DNA from: Bacillota bacterium
GTDB taxonomy: Bacteria; Bacillota; UBA4882; UBA8346
DNA length: 64,000 nucleotides
Reading direction: 5' to 3'
Assembly: GCA_023415835.1 (NCBI GenBank)
Contig: JAEZJK010000048.1
Span: 1 to 64,000, forward strand
This document shows positions 26,371 through 35,025 of this stretch, piece after piece. Position numbers and translations under genes: made by a program. The first letter of the stretch is position 1. Every line of letters begins with the position of its first letter. The notes under the pieces are model-generated. The model saw only the letters and a list, made by a program, of their open reading frames with translations, made no database searches and was not told the origin of the DNA.

Positions 26371-27762
26371 ATGGCTTCCGAACATTTTTATCCCCTTACT
26401 ACTACTGAAAGGCTAAATTTTAAAGAAATTCCCGGATGGGTTAACCAGGCTGCCCTAATTTTAATGGGCAGCCAAAAATCGGTTTATCTGGTCGGTGGCG
26501 CAGTCCGTGATTTGGTATGGGGCAATACCCCTTCAGACTGGGATCTAGCTACTGATGCCCTTCCGGACGAAATTGAAAAAATTTACCCTAATACACTTCC
26601 AACGGGAAAACGTTTCGGAACAGTTACTGTTTTTATTGACGGACATCAATTGGAGGTTACTACCCTTCGGGAGGATCTTGGTTACAGTGACGGCCGCCGG
26701 CCAGACCAAGTGGCATTCAGCTCCAACATACTCCATGACTTAGCCAGGCGCGATTTTACTATCAACGCCATGGCATATGACTTTAACAGCAAGCTGTTAA
26801 TCGATCCTTTCAAGGGCAGGGCAGACTGCTACCATCGAGTTATCAGAGGTGTAGGGGATCCCCGGGTCCGTTTTAAGGAAGACGGGTTGCGAATGTTCCG
26901 TTTATATCGTTTTTTAGCTTCCCATGAATTAAACGTAGAACGGGAAACCGAAGCAGCGGTAAATCCGGAATGGGCCAAAGCGGTTAGTTTTGAAAGGATT
27001 CGTGATGAATTTAGTAAACTGCTTTTAGGCAAAGCTGTCCGTAAAGGGCTGGCCGGCTTAAACCGAAGCGGTTTACTCCAGAAGATTCTTCCGGAATTCT
27101 TTTCCACTAATGAACCTCAACCCGATCTATATTCATATCTTCGGGAACATTCATTCTCCTCCACCGAGGCAATCGAGCCCCTTCTCCACCTGCGCCTATC
27201 AGCTCTCCTGCATGATATCGCTAAACCAAACTCAATAACTGTTAATGAATCTGGAATACACTTTTACGGACATGATCAAAAAGGGGCGGATTTAAGCCGT
27301 ACCATATTGGAGAGGCTCCGTTATTCCGGAAAGTTAATCGAAAAGGTAACAATACTCATCCGCTGGCATATGTTTTTTTACCAACTAAACATCAGCGACA
27401 CCGCTGTACGTAGGCTTATTTATAAGGTGGGGCCGGGTAACATCCCTGATCTTTTGGAACTGCGCCGGGCCGATATTATCGCCACCGGAAAAGTAACTAC
27501 CGAAACCCTGGAATATTGGAAGGATCTCTCGGAACGAATCCATGCTATTCTTAATTCCGGCATTGAGCCGGGAAATAAGAATAGATTAGCCATTAATGGC
27601 CATGATTTGATTGGCCAACTCCCAATAAAGCCTGGCCCTTTGGTTGGAGAAATAATGGCATACCTGTTAGAACAAGTTTTTGACGAACCTACTCTCAACC
27701 AAAAAAGCAGTCTCCTTGATTTAGCCCGAAGGTACCTTGATTCAAAGCCCAAAGAAAGATAG
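26371..27762 (+). CDS. cca: CCA tRNA nucleotidyltransferase
   Basis: This adds or repairs the 3' CCA of tRNA. The class II nucleotidyltransferase head shows VYLVGGAVRDLVWG, the catalytic DWDLATDA, and RRDFTINAMAYD. The neck has RMFRLYRFLAS. An HD-type C-terminal region (LLHDIAKP, HFYGHDQKGADL) follows in the 463-residue protein, indicating a multifunctional form. The GAGGAG site is 19 nt from the ATG, farther than usual. The lone tRNA in this window already encodes its CCA, so repair is at least part of the job. Confidence 0.92.
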   Translation: MASEHFYPLTTTERLNFKEIPGWVNQAALILMGSQKSVYLVGGAVRDLVWGNTPSDWDLATDALPDEIEKIYPNTLPTGKRFGTVTVFIDGHQLEVTTLREDLGYSDGRRPDQVAFSSNILHDLARRDFTINAMAYDFNSKLLIDPFKGRADCYHRVIRGVGDPRVRFKEDGLRMFRLYRFLASHELNVERETEAAVNPEWAKAVSFERIRDEFSKLLLGKAVRKGLAGLNRSGLLQKILPEFFSTNEPQPDLYSYLREHSFSSTEAIEPLLHLRLSALLHDIAKPNSITVNESGIHFYGHDQKGADLSRTILERLRYSGKLIEKVTILIRWHMFFYQLNISDTAVRRLIYKVGPGNIPDLLELRRADIIATGKVTTETLEYWKDLSERIHAILNSGIEPGNKNRLAINGHDLIGQLPIKPGPLVGEIMAYLLEQVFDEPTLNQKSSLLDLARRYLDSKPKER

Positions 27763-27763
27763 C

Positions 27764-27842
27764 CGAAAGTCAAAAGTTGAAAGGATAAAGGTTTGATGGT
27801 TCAAAAGATTCTTTGGACTTTAGGCCTTTATCTTTTAGACTG
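27764..27842. repeat. inverted 7-nt-periodic hairpin element
   Basis: The left arm (27764-27800, AAAAGTT GAAAGGA) and right arm (27808-27840, CTTTGGA CTTTAGG) pair through GATAAAGG/CCTTTATC. It fills the convergent gap between cca and the BON-domain gene and reaches into the last codons of the latter. Confidence 0.55.
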
Positions 27843-28731
27843 TAGAGTCGATCTTCTCAACCAACCGAATTTGATTATCCACTTTAAACCCAGCCGGTTT
27901 TAACCCCATAACAACTTCATGGATTACATCATCAATTCCCCGTTTGGCTTCCAATGTGTCAACCATACCCGATAAAACAATCCTGCCATCCTCAACTTCG
28001 ATATTGACCGGCATTTCGTTTAAAAAGGGATCGGCCGCAATCATTTCCATCGCCTTCACTACTATCTGATCGTCAAATTCGACCCTTTCCCGGTCAAATT
28101 TATCATTTACCGACTTAACTCCGGGTACCCGGGCGGCTGTCTCAATTGCTAAAGCAATCTCCTCTTCGGAAACGTTTCCACATAAGGTTACTGTTCCGCC
28201 CTCGGTAAGCACTTTGACCCTTCCGGGAATAAGGTTGGCCTCTTCAAGCAAAGCAGTTTGAATCCTATTGGTGATACTGGCGTCATCAATCTCCTCGCTA
28301 TACTTCAATTGATTACGCACTTCCCGTACCCCTCTGGCTTTTCCTGCAGTCTCAATCGCTTCTAGTGCTTGCCCCTGGTTTTGGATACTTCCCACTAATT
28401 GGACTTGGCCGCCACTGACTTTGACCCCTACCGAATCGGGAACCTCCGGGTTAGCCAGTAATTCCTCGCTGACCTCAAAGGCTACATCTTCATCGTCAAT
28501 ACCTCCATCTGTACAGACCGTAACGTTGTTTTCTATCTTTCTTACACCCGGAATATCCCGAATGAGTTCCTCAGCTTGATCCCGTTCCTTTAAAACATCC
28601 ACTATTCCCTGGATTCGGACTAAGCCATCCTCATAAACTTTAGCTTTAATCGCATAAGGCGCCAGTCGCTGATCCTCGGCCAAACGGTTATTGATCTTGA
28701 TATCCAATTCTTGATAAAACTCGGAAACCAT
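27835..28731 (-). CDS. protein of four tandem BON domains
   Basis: About 298 residues are made of four BON modules, each with the conserved Gly-Val-x-x-Val core (for example DIPGVRKIENNVTV, KARGVREVRNQL, ARVPGVKSVNDKF). BON domains of known proteins bind phospholipid or support envelope integrity and potassium sensing. No signal peptide or membrane helix is visible, so a cytoplasmic or membrane-surface site is likely. The ATG at 28731 is chosen for the strong AGGGGGG site; the frame extends nine codons upstream. Acidic overall. Function unknown. Confidence 0.8.
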   Translation of the reverse strand: MVSEFYQELDIKINNRLAEDQRLAPYAIKAKVYEDGLVRIQGIVDVLKERDQAEELIRDIPGVRKIENNVTVCTDGGIDDEDVAFEVSEELLANPEVPDSVGVKVSGGQVQLVGSIQNQGQALEAIETAGKARGVREVRNQLKYSEEIDDASITNRIQTALLEEANLIPGRVKVLTEGGTVTLCGNVSEEEIALAIETAARVPGVKSVNDKFDRERVEFDDQIVVKAMEMIAADPFLNEMPVNIEVEDGRIVLSGMVDTLEAKRGIDDVIHEVVMGLKPAGFKVDNQIRLVEKIDSTV

Positions 28732-28792
28732 CGCCAACCCCCCTACTTCTGAATTCATGAGTATTATTTCTGTTATCCCTTTTTTTAAACTT

Positions 28793-28824
28793 AAAAAAAG
28801 AAAGGGCGATCCTTAAGATCGCCC
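28793..28824 (-). terminator. terminator of the deacetylase gene
   Basis: An 8-bp stem (GGGCGATC / GATCGCCC) is followed on the minus strand by TTTCTTTTTTT, 25 nt after the deacetylase stop. Confidence 0.88.
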
Positions 28825-28848
28825 CGGAACTTAGCTGATATAATATTT

Positions 28849-29910
28849 TCAGTTTTGATAATCGAACCCCCAGGAATGAATGAACGGTTGATCCTCTTTA
28901 TTAAAACCTTTGATCACAATCATATGATAACCCGGCCTTAACTCTTTCAAGCCCTGCCAAGTGAAGAAACCCTCTTCATTTTGGGATATCTTGCCGATTG
29001 ACGAACGAACCTTAATCTCAACTGTAGCTGTTTTTGAATCGGTTATTTTGAATTTAATCTCCGGAACCTTCGAGAATGTGGCAGCGTCTTCCGGATGGAT
29101 TATCTCGATTGGCAGCGGACGGGCTGATAGCAATCTTTCTAGTTCAGCCTTACTTATGGAATTTTCCATAACCCGCCTCTTAATTCTTAAAGGATTTTCG
29201 GTAGGCAAATTCGCTCCCCAGTTTACCGTGAATATGCCTTGATACCCGGCTTGAACGGCCAATGTTTCGATGGCCTGATTGAACCAGCCATACGGGTATG
29301 CTAATAAATCCACCTTCTGTTGTAAATGCTTTTCTAGAATTAGCTTAGAGCCTTGAATCTCATTGATTAAACGCTTTAGGTAAGCTTCTTTACTTTCATT
29401 TTTTAAGGCTTGAGTTAAATGTGGGTGCGACTTGGTGTGAGACTGGATATCCATCCCATTCTGCCGCATTACCCTTAGCTCGTCCCAAGTCAATTGCTTA
29501 TCGCTTTTTTCGCTAATCACATCGGTATATACAAAAAAAGTAGCTTGATAGCCATACTTCTTTAATAAAGGAAGTGCTTCGGTATAGTGGCTCTTATGTC
29601 CATCATCAAAAGTGAGTATCACCGGTTTTTCAGGTAATTGCTCCGGCTGTCCCATCATTTCTATCATACGGAGGGCTGTTATCGGAGTATATCCGTTTTC
29701 TTGAAAAAACCGTAAATGTCCTTCAAGTAGTTCCGGAGTATAATCATAAATACTTAATGCCTTGGGAAGGATCCGATGGTAGATTAAGACGGGAATCAGG
29801 GTGGATCCCGCTTGGAGTTCCGTTACCCGGCCTTGAGCTTTGGTAAATAAGGGTGAAGCAATTATCAAAAGAGTAAGTATCATAAAAAAGATTGAACGGA
29901 CTTGTTTCAT
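28849..29910 (-). CDS. exported polysaccharide deacetylase (NodB fold)
   Basis: This carbohydrate esterase family 4-like enzyme removes acetyl groups from an envelope polysaccharide. An N-terminal hydrophobic signal segment (8-25) leads into the NodB domain, with the metal/catalytic Asp pair in LTFDDGHKSHY and the His pair in QSHTKSHPHLT. DLLAYPYGWFN is the usual third motif. A C-terminal beta-rich segment of about 90 residues follows. The 353 residues are complete. It lies at the end of a three-gene exported-protein cluster with a CapA-like protein, suggesting a surface polymer job. Confidence 0.88.
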   Translation of the reverse strand: MKQVRSIFFMILTLLIIASPLFTKAQGRVTELQAGSTLIPVLIYHRILPKALSIYDYTPELLEGHLRFFQENGYTPITALRMIEMMGQPEQLPEKPVILTFDDGHKSHYTEALPLLKKYGYQATFFVYTDVISEKSDKQLTWDELRVMRQNGMDIQSHTKSHPHLTQALKNESKEAYLKRLINEIQGSKLILEKHLQQKVDLLAYPYGWFNQAIETLAVQAGYQGIFTVNWGANLPTENPLRIKRRVMENSISKAELERLLSARPLPIEIIHPEDAATFSKVPEIKFKITDSKTATVEIKVRSSIGKISQNEEGFFTWQGLKELRPGYHMIVIKGFNKEDQPFIHSWGFDYQN

Positions 29911-29990
29911 CAGTTTCTCCTCATCAAGGCGTTATTAAAGCCCTTTTTTGGGCTAACCGGTTCCTCTTCCAGTAAGATCATACCTCCGGT

Positions 29991-31148
29991 TCAGATTTCC
30001 TTTGATCGCTTTTGGTCCCAACCTCTAATTAATTCATCGGTATCGTTTTTAACTTGGCCGAGCCGTTCAAGTATTTCGGGTTGCCCCTCAAACCTGGTCC
30101 GGTAGTTACCGTTTTGGTCAAGCATGATTATTTCATAGCGCCACTGTTGCTCTTCCTGATAACGGTAAACCCAAAGCGGAAGGTATGAAGCCGCAACGAT
30201 TTGAATACCGGGCCTAGACTGTCCTTTGACTAATTTCAAGTTAACCATCAAGCCGCAATCACTATAGCGCCATCTTTGATTTGATAAAAAATTACCTAAT
30301 GAATAAGCGATAAAAAAATTACGGTGCCACCCCTGTACCAAACCATCTTCAGTCCGTACTTCGATTGGTTGGACTACATGTACATGGCTACCCAAAACAA
30401 TATCCACTCCTAATACCATTAATTTTTCGATAATTTCTACTTGCCCAGGCGATGGTTCACGCTGATATTCAATGCCGGTATGCAGCGCAAATATAATCCC
30501 GTCAACTCCTACCCGCTTTACTTCAGCAATGTCATTTGTTATTTGATTGAAATCCAACATGTTTACCGCCCATTCTTTCCCCTTGGGCAACGGAATCCCA
30601 TTTGTAGTGGTAGTATAAGAAAAAAACGCCAGTTTGATCCCGTTTTTTTCAATAATCCGATACCTTGATCCGCTAGTATTTGAGCGGCAACCAGTGTAAG
30701 AGAGGCCAATTTGCTCCAAATAAGCAATGGAGTGATTAAGGCCGGTAATTCCCTGGTCAAGTGAGTGATTATGCGCTAAGAACACCATATCAATCCCGCT
30801 CCAAAGAATTGCATCAGCTATAGCCCCGGGACTATTGAAACGCGGATAGCCGCTATACTTTTGTCCTGGGGCGTCCAGTTGGGTTTCGAGCACTGCCACA
30901 GCTAAATCGGCTTGACTAAGATAGGGACGGATGTTTCTGAAGATCGGGCGAAAATCGTAAGAACCGTCTGGTTTTCGAACGGAGTTTACTATGGGAAGGT
31001 GCATTACCAAATCTCCCACAGCGTTTAATATCAATGAATGCCGACCTGAATCAAATGAAATCAAGTGGTGTGATTCAGAGATTTCTCCAAACCACGGCCC
31101 AAAAAATCCAATTAAAAGGAAAAAAAGAAACCATTGATTCCGTTTCAC
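29991..31148 (-). CDS. CapA-family (PgsA-like) metallophosphoesterase-fold protein
   Basis: This 385-residue exported or membrane-anchored protein has a signal/anchor segment at 6-20. The CapA motif set is clear: AVGDLVMH, VLETQLDA, ARFNSPG-like YPRFNSPGAIADAI, FLAHNHSLDQG, and the later ALHTGIEYQREP and VLGSHVHVVQPIE. In Bacillus, CapA/PgsA takes part in poly-gamma-glutamate export, but most family members are uncharacterised and no capB or capC is present. It starts with GTG behind TAGGAG. It is probably co-transcribed with its two neighbours. Confidence 0.85.
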   Translation of the reverse strand: MKRNQWFLFFLLIGFFGPWFGEISESHHLISFDSGRHSLILNAVGDLVMHLPIVNSVRKPDGSYDFRPIFRNIRPYLSQADLAVAVLETQLDAPGQKYSGYPRFNSPGAIADAILWSGIDMVFLAHNHSLDQGITGLNHSIAYLEQIGLSYTGCRSNTSGSRYRIIEKNGIKLAFFSYTTTTNGIPLPKGKEWAVNMLDFNQITNDIAEVKRVGVDGIIFALHTGIEYQREPSPGQVEIIEKLMVLGVDIVLGSHVHVVQPIEVRTEDGLVQGWHRNFFIAYSLGNFLSNQRWRYSDCGLMVNLKLVKGQSRPGIQIVAASYLPLWVYRYQEEQQWRYEIIMLDQNGNYRTRFEGQPEILERLGQVKNDTDELIRGWDQKRSKEI

Positions 31149-31182
31149 CGCGTACTCCTATCACTTACCCCATAACAGCTAA

Positions 31183-31950
31183 TCATTGTTGTTTATCAAC
31201 GAATTCAGCCTCAATCCTGATAGTGGCAGCAGCAATCCCAATCCCGTCAGCCGTACTATGGACCCGGCATTGGATCTCCATGTATCCCGGAGAGTCAATA
31301 AGAAAGCCATACAAAACATATTCTACTCCCAGCATTCTCCCGATACTTTTACTGAACTGGACATTCCCGGGGGAGTCCGCTTGTAGTATATCAACCGCTT
31401 GAGCAGTTTTTGCGCTTCCGGCTACTACAAACCACCCGCTGTTGACTAATTCAGCCGCCATTATTTCTTGGGCAATTTTGGGAGTAGTTTTATCAAGTGA
31501 GTTTAGATACTCAAAAGGAATAATAGCCACTGAAATTTTTGCCCTTTGGATGACCGCTCTTTGTCCAACTGCAGGCTCCCTATCTCCATTGCCTTGATTC
31601 AATATTTGAGCAATTGAATAATTATCACGGACAGTTTCAATTTGAACTTCAGCGACCTTTATCTCTAAATTTCCCAACTTACGTTTGCTTACCGGATCAT
31701 TAAAAGGGGCTTCATCGATAACGATTTGATAAATAGCCCCTTCCCAAATAAATTTATTTCTTCCGGCGTTTAAATAAACTTTGTCACCCTGGACGGCGGC
31801 GACTCGAAGCTCGGTAGCTCCAAACTGCTGAGCAATATTCCCCGCTAAGGTTTTGATGTTTACCGCCAACCGGTTCTCAGCCCCATAGGCCGAAAAATCA
31901 GCCATTATCAATATTAACAAAATACTAATTAACCAACTGCGTAACTTCAT
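31183..31950 (-). CDS. exported protein of unknown function (FlgT/CsgG-like fold possible)
   Basis: The 255 residues start with a clear signal peptide (MKLRSWLISILLILIMADFS, cut near AYG-AEN). The next 110 residues include a segment GDKVYLNAGRNKFIWEGAIYQI resembling the small beta-barrel of FlgT. The second half (AKISVAIIPFEYLNS, EIMAAELVNSGWFVVAGS, LGVEYVLYGFLIDS) follows the pattern of the CsgG/FlgT middle domain found in many exported lipoprotein-like proteins. I do not recognise a specific family. It leads the cluster with CapA and deacetylase genes. Confidence 0.55.
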   Translation of the reverse strand: MKLRSWLISILLILIMADFSAYGAENRLAVNIKTLAGNIAQQFGATELRVAAVQGDKVYLNAGRNKFIWEGAIYQIVIDEAPFNDPVSKRKLGNLEIKVAEVQIETVRDNYSIAQILNQGNGDREPAVGQRAVIQRAKISVAIIPFEYLNSLDKTTPKIAQEIMAAELVNSGWFVVAGSAKTAQAVDILQADSPGNVQFSKSIGRMLGVEYVLYGFLIDSPGYMEIQCRVHSTADGIGIAAATIRIEAEFVDKQQ

Positions 31951-32049
31951 CAGGCTCCCCTTTAAAATAAAAATGATTGCATTTATTTTATCGGCAAAAA
32001 AGAGGCAGACTTTAAATTAGATAAGTCGTAATATATTTCAGCTTTAAAG

Positions 32050-32073
32050 AAAAAAGAAGGCTGATTAGCCTTC
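32050..32073 (-). terminator. terminator of serC
   Basis: A 7-bp stem (GAAGGCT / AGCCTTC, loop GATT) is followed on the minus strand by TTTTTTC, 37 nt past the serC stop. Confidence 0.8.
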
Positions 32074-32109
32074 CTTATAAATTCAACCTTTTCGGTTCAC
32101 CGCGATTAT

Positions 32110-33198
32110 TTATCCGTTTTTCTTGGCAAAGTCCTTCATTAGCTCCGCTAACCGTTGGCATCCTTCCAATGGCATCGCGTTGTAAATTGAGGCCCGCATT
32201 CCGCCAACCGAACGGTGCCCCTTAATTCCAACAATATTTGCCTTCTTGGCCTCGCTGACAAAGGCGCTTTCTATTTCTTCATTAGGAAGCCTGAAGGTAA
32301 CATTCATCATTGAACGGCATTCTTTTTGGGAGTGGCCTTTATAAAAGCCGTTACTGTTATCAATGGCGTCATAGATGTATTTTGCTTTCTCTACATTCCG
32401 TTTTTCGATCCCATTTACACCGCCATTTTTCTTCACCCATTTTAATACCAAATTAATAATATAAATAGCGAAAGTAGGGGGGGTATTATAAAGAGAGTTA
32501 TTTTTAGCAAAAGTGCCGTATTGGAAAATGACCGGCAAATTTTTATTGGCTTTAGCCAGCAAATCAGGGCTGATCAAGACCACGGTAACGCCAGCAGGTC
32601 CCAAATTCTTTTGGGCGCCGGCATAAATTAGGCCAAATTTGGAGACGTCAAACGGACGGGAGAGAATATCGCTCGACATATCCGCAACTAGCGGTATCCC
32701 TTTAAATTCGGGCATTTCTTGCCATTGGGTCCCGTAAATCGTATTATTGGAAGTCATATGTACATAAACCGGGGATTTACTAAGTTTAATCTGATCCATT
32801 CCGGGGAGCCGGTCGAAATTAGTATCCTTAGTGGTAGCAGCGATGTTCGCTTTACCGATCCGAGCCGCTTCTTCCTGGGCTTTTTCGGCGAAAATCCCGG
32901 TGACGATGTAGTCGGCTTCGGTACCTTGGGTCAAAAAGTTCATCGCTACTAAAGCAAATTGAGCGCTAGCACCGCCGCCCATAAATAACACCCGATAATC
33001 GCCGGGGGCATTTAAAAGCTCTTTCAACAAAGTTTCGGTTTCATCTTGAATTGCTTCATAGTCTTTACCCCGATGGCTCATCTCCAGAATCGACATCCCG
33101 GTACTACCGTAATTAAGAAGTTCTTTTTGGGCTTCTTCCAGGACTTCAAGCGGTAGAATGGCCGGACCCGGGGAAAAATTATATACTCTTTCGGTCAT
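32110..33198 (-). CDS. serC: phosphoserine aminotransferase
   Basis: This PLP enzyme converts 3-phosphohydroxypyruvate and glutamate to phosphoserine in serine synthesis (in some species also in pyridoxal phosphate synthesis). The opening RVYNFSPGPAILPLEVL, the phosphate-binding GGGASAQFALVAMN, the PLP-lysine region LIYAGAQKNLGPAGVTVV and the C-terminal KGHRSVGGMRASIYNA are all canonical. The length is 362 residues from the ATG at 33198, which has GGAGGGAAGATT before it. serA and serB are not adjacent. Confidence 0.97.
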   Translation of the reverse strand: MTERVYNFSPGPAILPLEVLEEAQKELLNYGSTGMSILEMSHRGKDYEAIQDETETLLKELLNAPGDYRVLFMGGGASAQFALVAMNFLTQGTEADYIVTGIFAEKAQEEAARIGKANIAATTKDTNFDRLPGMDQIKLSKSPVYVHMTSNNTIYGTQWQEMPEFKGIPLVADMSSDILSRPFDVSKFGLIYAGAQKNLGPAGVTVVLISPDLLAKANKNLPVIFQYGTFAKNNSLYNTPPTFAIYIINLVLKWVKKNGGVNGIEKRNVEKAKYIYDAIDNSNGFYKGHSQKECRSMMNVTFRLPNEEIESAFVSEAKKANIVGIKGHRSVGGMRASIYNAMPLEGCQRLAELMKDFAKKNG

Positions 33199-33375
33199 CA
33201 ATCTTCCCTCCGCCTACACTAAAATATTATGCTGTCATTATAACGTTTCTTGGATTTTTCTTCAAGCGTTTGTCTAATTTTTCACAAATTCTTTTCTCTA
33301 TTGTAAAAGAGTCTTTTTGGAAACGAGCATAAGAAACTTTTAATTGGTAATTTTATTGGGCAGGGAGGTACTAGT

Positions 33376-34953
33376 ATGCCTGGGACCGTAGCGGATTTAA
33401 TCCTTGAACAATTAGCCCAATATGGAGTCGGTTATATCTTCGGAGTAATTGGTGACGCTATTTTCCCATTGGCTGACGCCTTGTCCCGTCAAGGCCGGAT
33501 TCGTTTCGTAGCTACTACCGTTGAAACGGCCGCGGCTTTTATGGCAAGCAACTATGCAAAGTTAACAGGGAATTTAGGGGTCTGTCTCGGAACATCCGGC
33601 CCCGGGGCCTCCAACCTGCTTAATGGAATCGGTGAAGCTTACCGGGACGGAGCCCCACTGCTCTGTTTAACAGGACAAGTTGCTACCGGCGAGTTAGGTA
33701 CGGATTCCAACCAAGATTTAAAGCAAAATCAACTTTTTTCAGCGTTAACCAATGACTCTCGTTTATGCGTTAACCCGAAGGCCTTGATCCCGATCCTTAC
33801 CGAACTGGTGAATCAAGCTTTGTCTTTAAAAACTGCCGTCCATTTAAGCATCCCCAAAGACGTCCTGGCTGCTCCCGCTGATGGATCCCCGATTCAACCG
33901 CCTCCGCTAATTACCGGTTTAAATTGCTCCGGATCAGTCCAAGGCGACTTAAATAAGGTAATTTTAAATCTTCGCGATGCCCGCCAACCGATTTTGGTCA
34001 TTGGAAAAACCGCCCGTGATTTAGCGAAGGAACTGTTGGAATTAGCCGATTCGGCTGGTATTGGAATCATACTGGCGCTTGATAATAAAGGGGCTGTTCC
34101 GGATCAACACCCCTTGGTGTTAGGTGGTATTGGGGAAGCATTTTTACCTGGTTGCCTCTCAGAGGCCGATCTTGCGCTTCTTTTCGGAGAAACGGTTTTG
34201 GAAGAAAAATTCTTCCCCCCCGGAACCAAATTTATCAGGATCCAAAGTTCGATTATTCCTGGAAAAAGCCAGCTTGATACTATTCGGGGTGATTTGGGAA
34301 AGGTTATTTCTAAGCTCAAGGAAGAATTCTCGGTCCGCCACATTAGGCAAGAATGGCGGAACAAATTAAGTGAAGCGCATTATGAATTGATGATGGTGGA
34401 TCGAGCATATCAGAATCAAAAACACCCTATAGTTTTTTTCAGGGCGCTCTCGGAAGCCGTTAGCGAAAATGCCATTTTAAGCTTGGATGTGGGCGAATTT
34501 ATTTACTGGTTTAACCCGGGTTTTTTAGCGAAAACCCAACAATTTCTGCTTTCAACCTACTGGCGGGGAATGGGAGGGGGTATCCCGGCCGGCATCGCCG
34601 CCTGTCTCCATCAAACTCAAAGACAAGTCATTACAATCGTTGGCGACGGTGGACTAATGATGTCTTTAGCGGAATTGGCCACAGTTGTCTCCCATAACCT
34701 TCCTTTAACTATTGTTGTTTTAAAAAATAACCGCTACGGGCTTGAAGAACAAAAAATGGCTAAGGAGGGCTTTACTCCATTTGGCCTAAGCGTTTCGGTG
34801 CCGGATCTGCCTAAACTGGCAGCCGCTTTCGGGCTCAGTTTTTTCCAAGCCCAAACGCCCGATGCTTATCATGAAAAAATCAGAGCTGCCCTAGCAAACA
34901 CTCCCGCATTAGTCGAGGTGGAAGTAGAACCCACCAAACTGCCAAATTTGTAA
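33376..34953 (+). CDS. thiamine diphosphate-dependent enzyme of the acetolactate synthase/pyruvate oxidase superfamily
   Basis: The 525 residues show the full three-domain ThDP layout. The Pyr domain has GVIGDAIFPLADAL and the activating Glu in TTVETAAAFMA. The central domain is about 180-310. The PP domain has the ThDP-Mg motif GDGGLMMSLAELATVVSHNL with Asn at KNNRYG. The match is to the broad IlvB/PoxB family rather than to true IlvB: there is no small subunit nearby and the chain is shorter. It could be a decarboxylase or an oxidase. GGGAGG precedes the ATG. It stands alone. Confidence 0.8.
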   Translation: MPGTVADLILEQLAQYGVGYIFGVIGDAIFPLADALSRQGRIRFVATTVETAAAFMASNYAKLTGNLGVCLGTSGPGASNLLNGIGEAYRDGAPLLCLTGQVATGELGTDSNQDLKQNQLFSALTNDSRLCVNPKALIPILTELVNQALSLKTAVHLSIPKDVLAAPADGSPIQPPPLITGLNCSGSVQGDLNKVILNLRDARQPILVIGKTARDLAKELLELADSAGIGIILALDNKGAVPDQHPLVLGGIGEAFLPGCLSEADLALLFGETVLEEKFFPPGTKFIRIQSSIIPGKSQLDTIRGDLGKVISKLKEEFSVRHIRQEWRNKLSEAHYELMMVDRAYQNQKHPIVFFRALSEAVSENAILSLDVGEFIYWFNPGFLAKTQQFLLSTYWRGMGGGIPAGIAACLHQTQRQVITIVGDGGLMMSLAELATVVSHNLPLTIVVLKNNRYGLEEQKMAKEGFTPFGLSVSVPDLPKLAAAFGLSFFQAQTPDAYHEKIRAALANTPALVEVEVEPTKLPNL

Positions 34954-35025
34954 ATTAATAGAACAAAACCCCTTTCGTAACAGGGTCTAAATCATAGTAT
35001 ATTCCCTTCAAACGGTTGCCGCTAA

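Noticed and set aside
33376..34953. Acetolactate synthase large subunit (ilvB)
   Set aside because: No regulatory subunit or branched-chain gene is adjacent and the chain is short, so only the ThDP superfamily is assigned.
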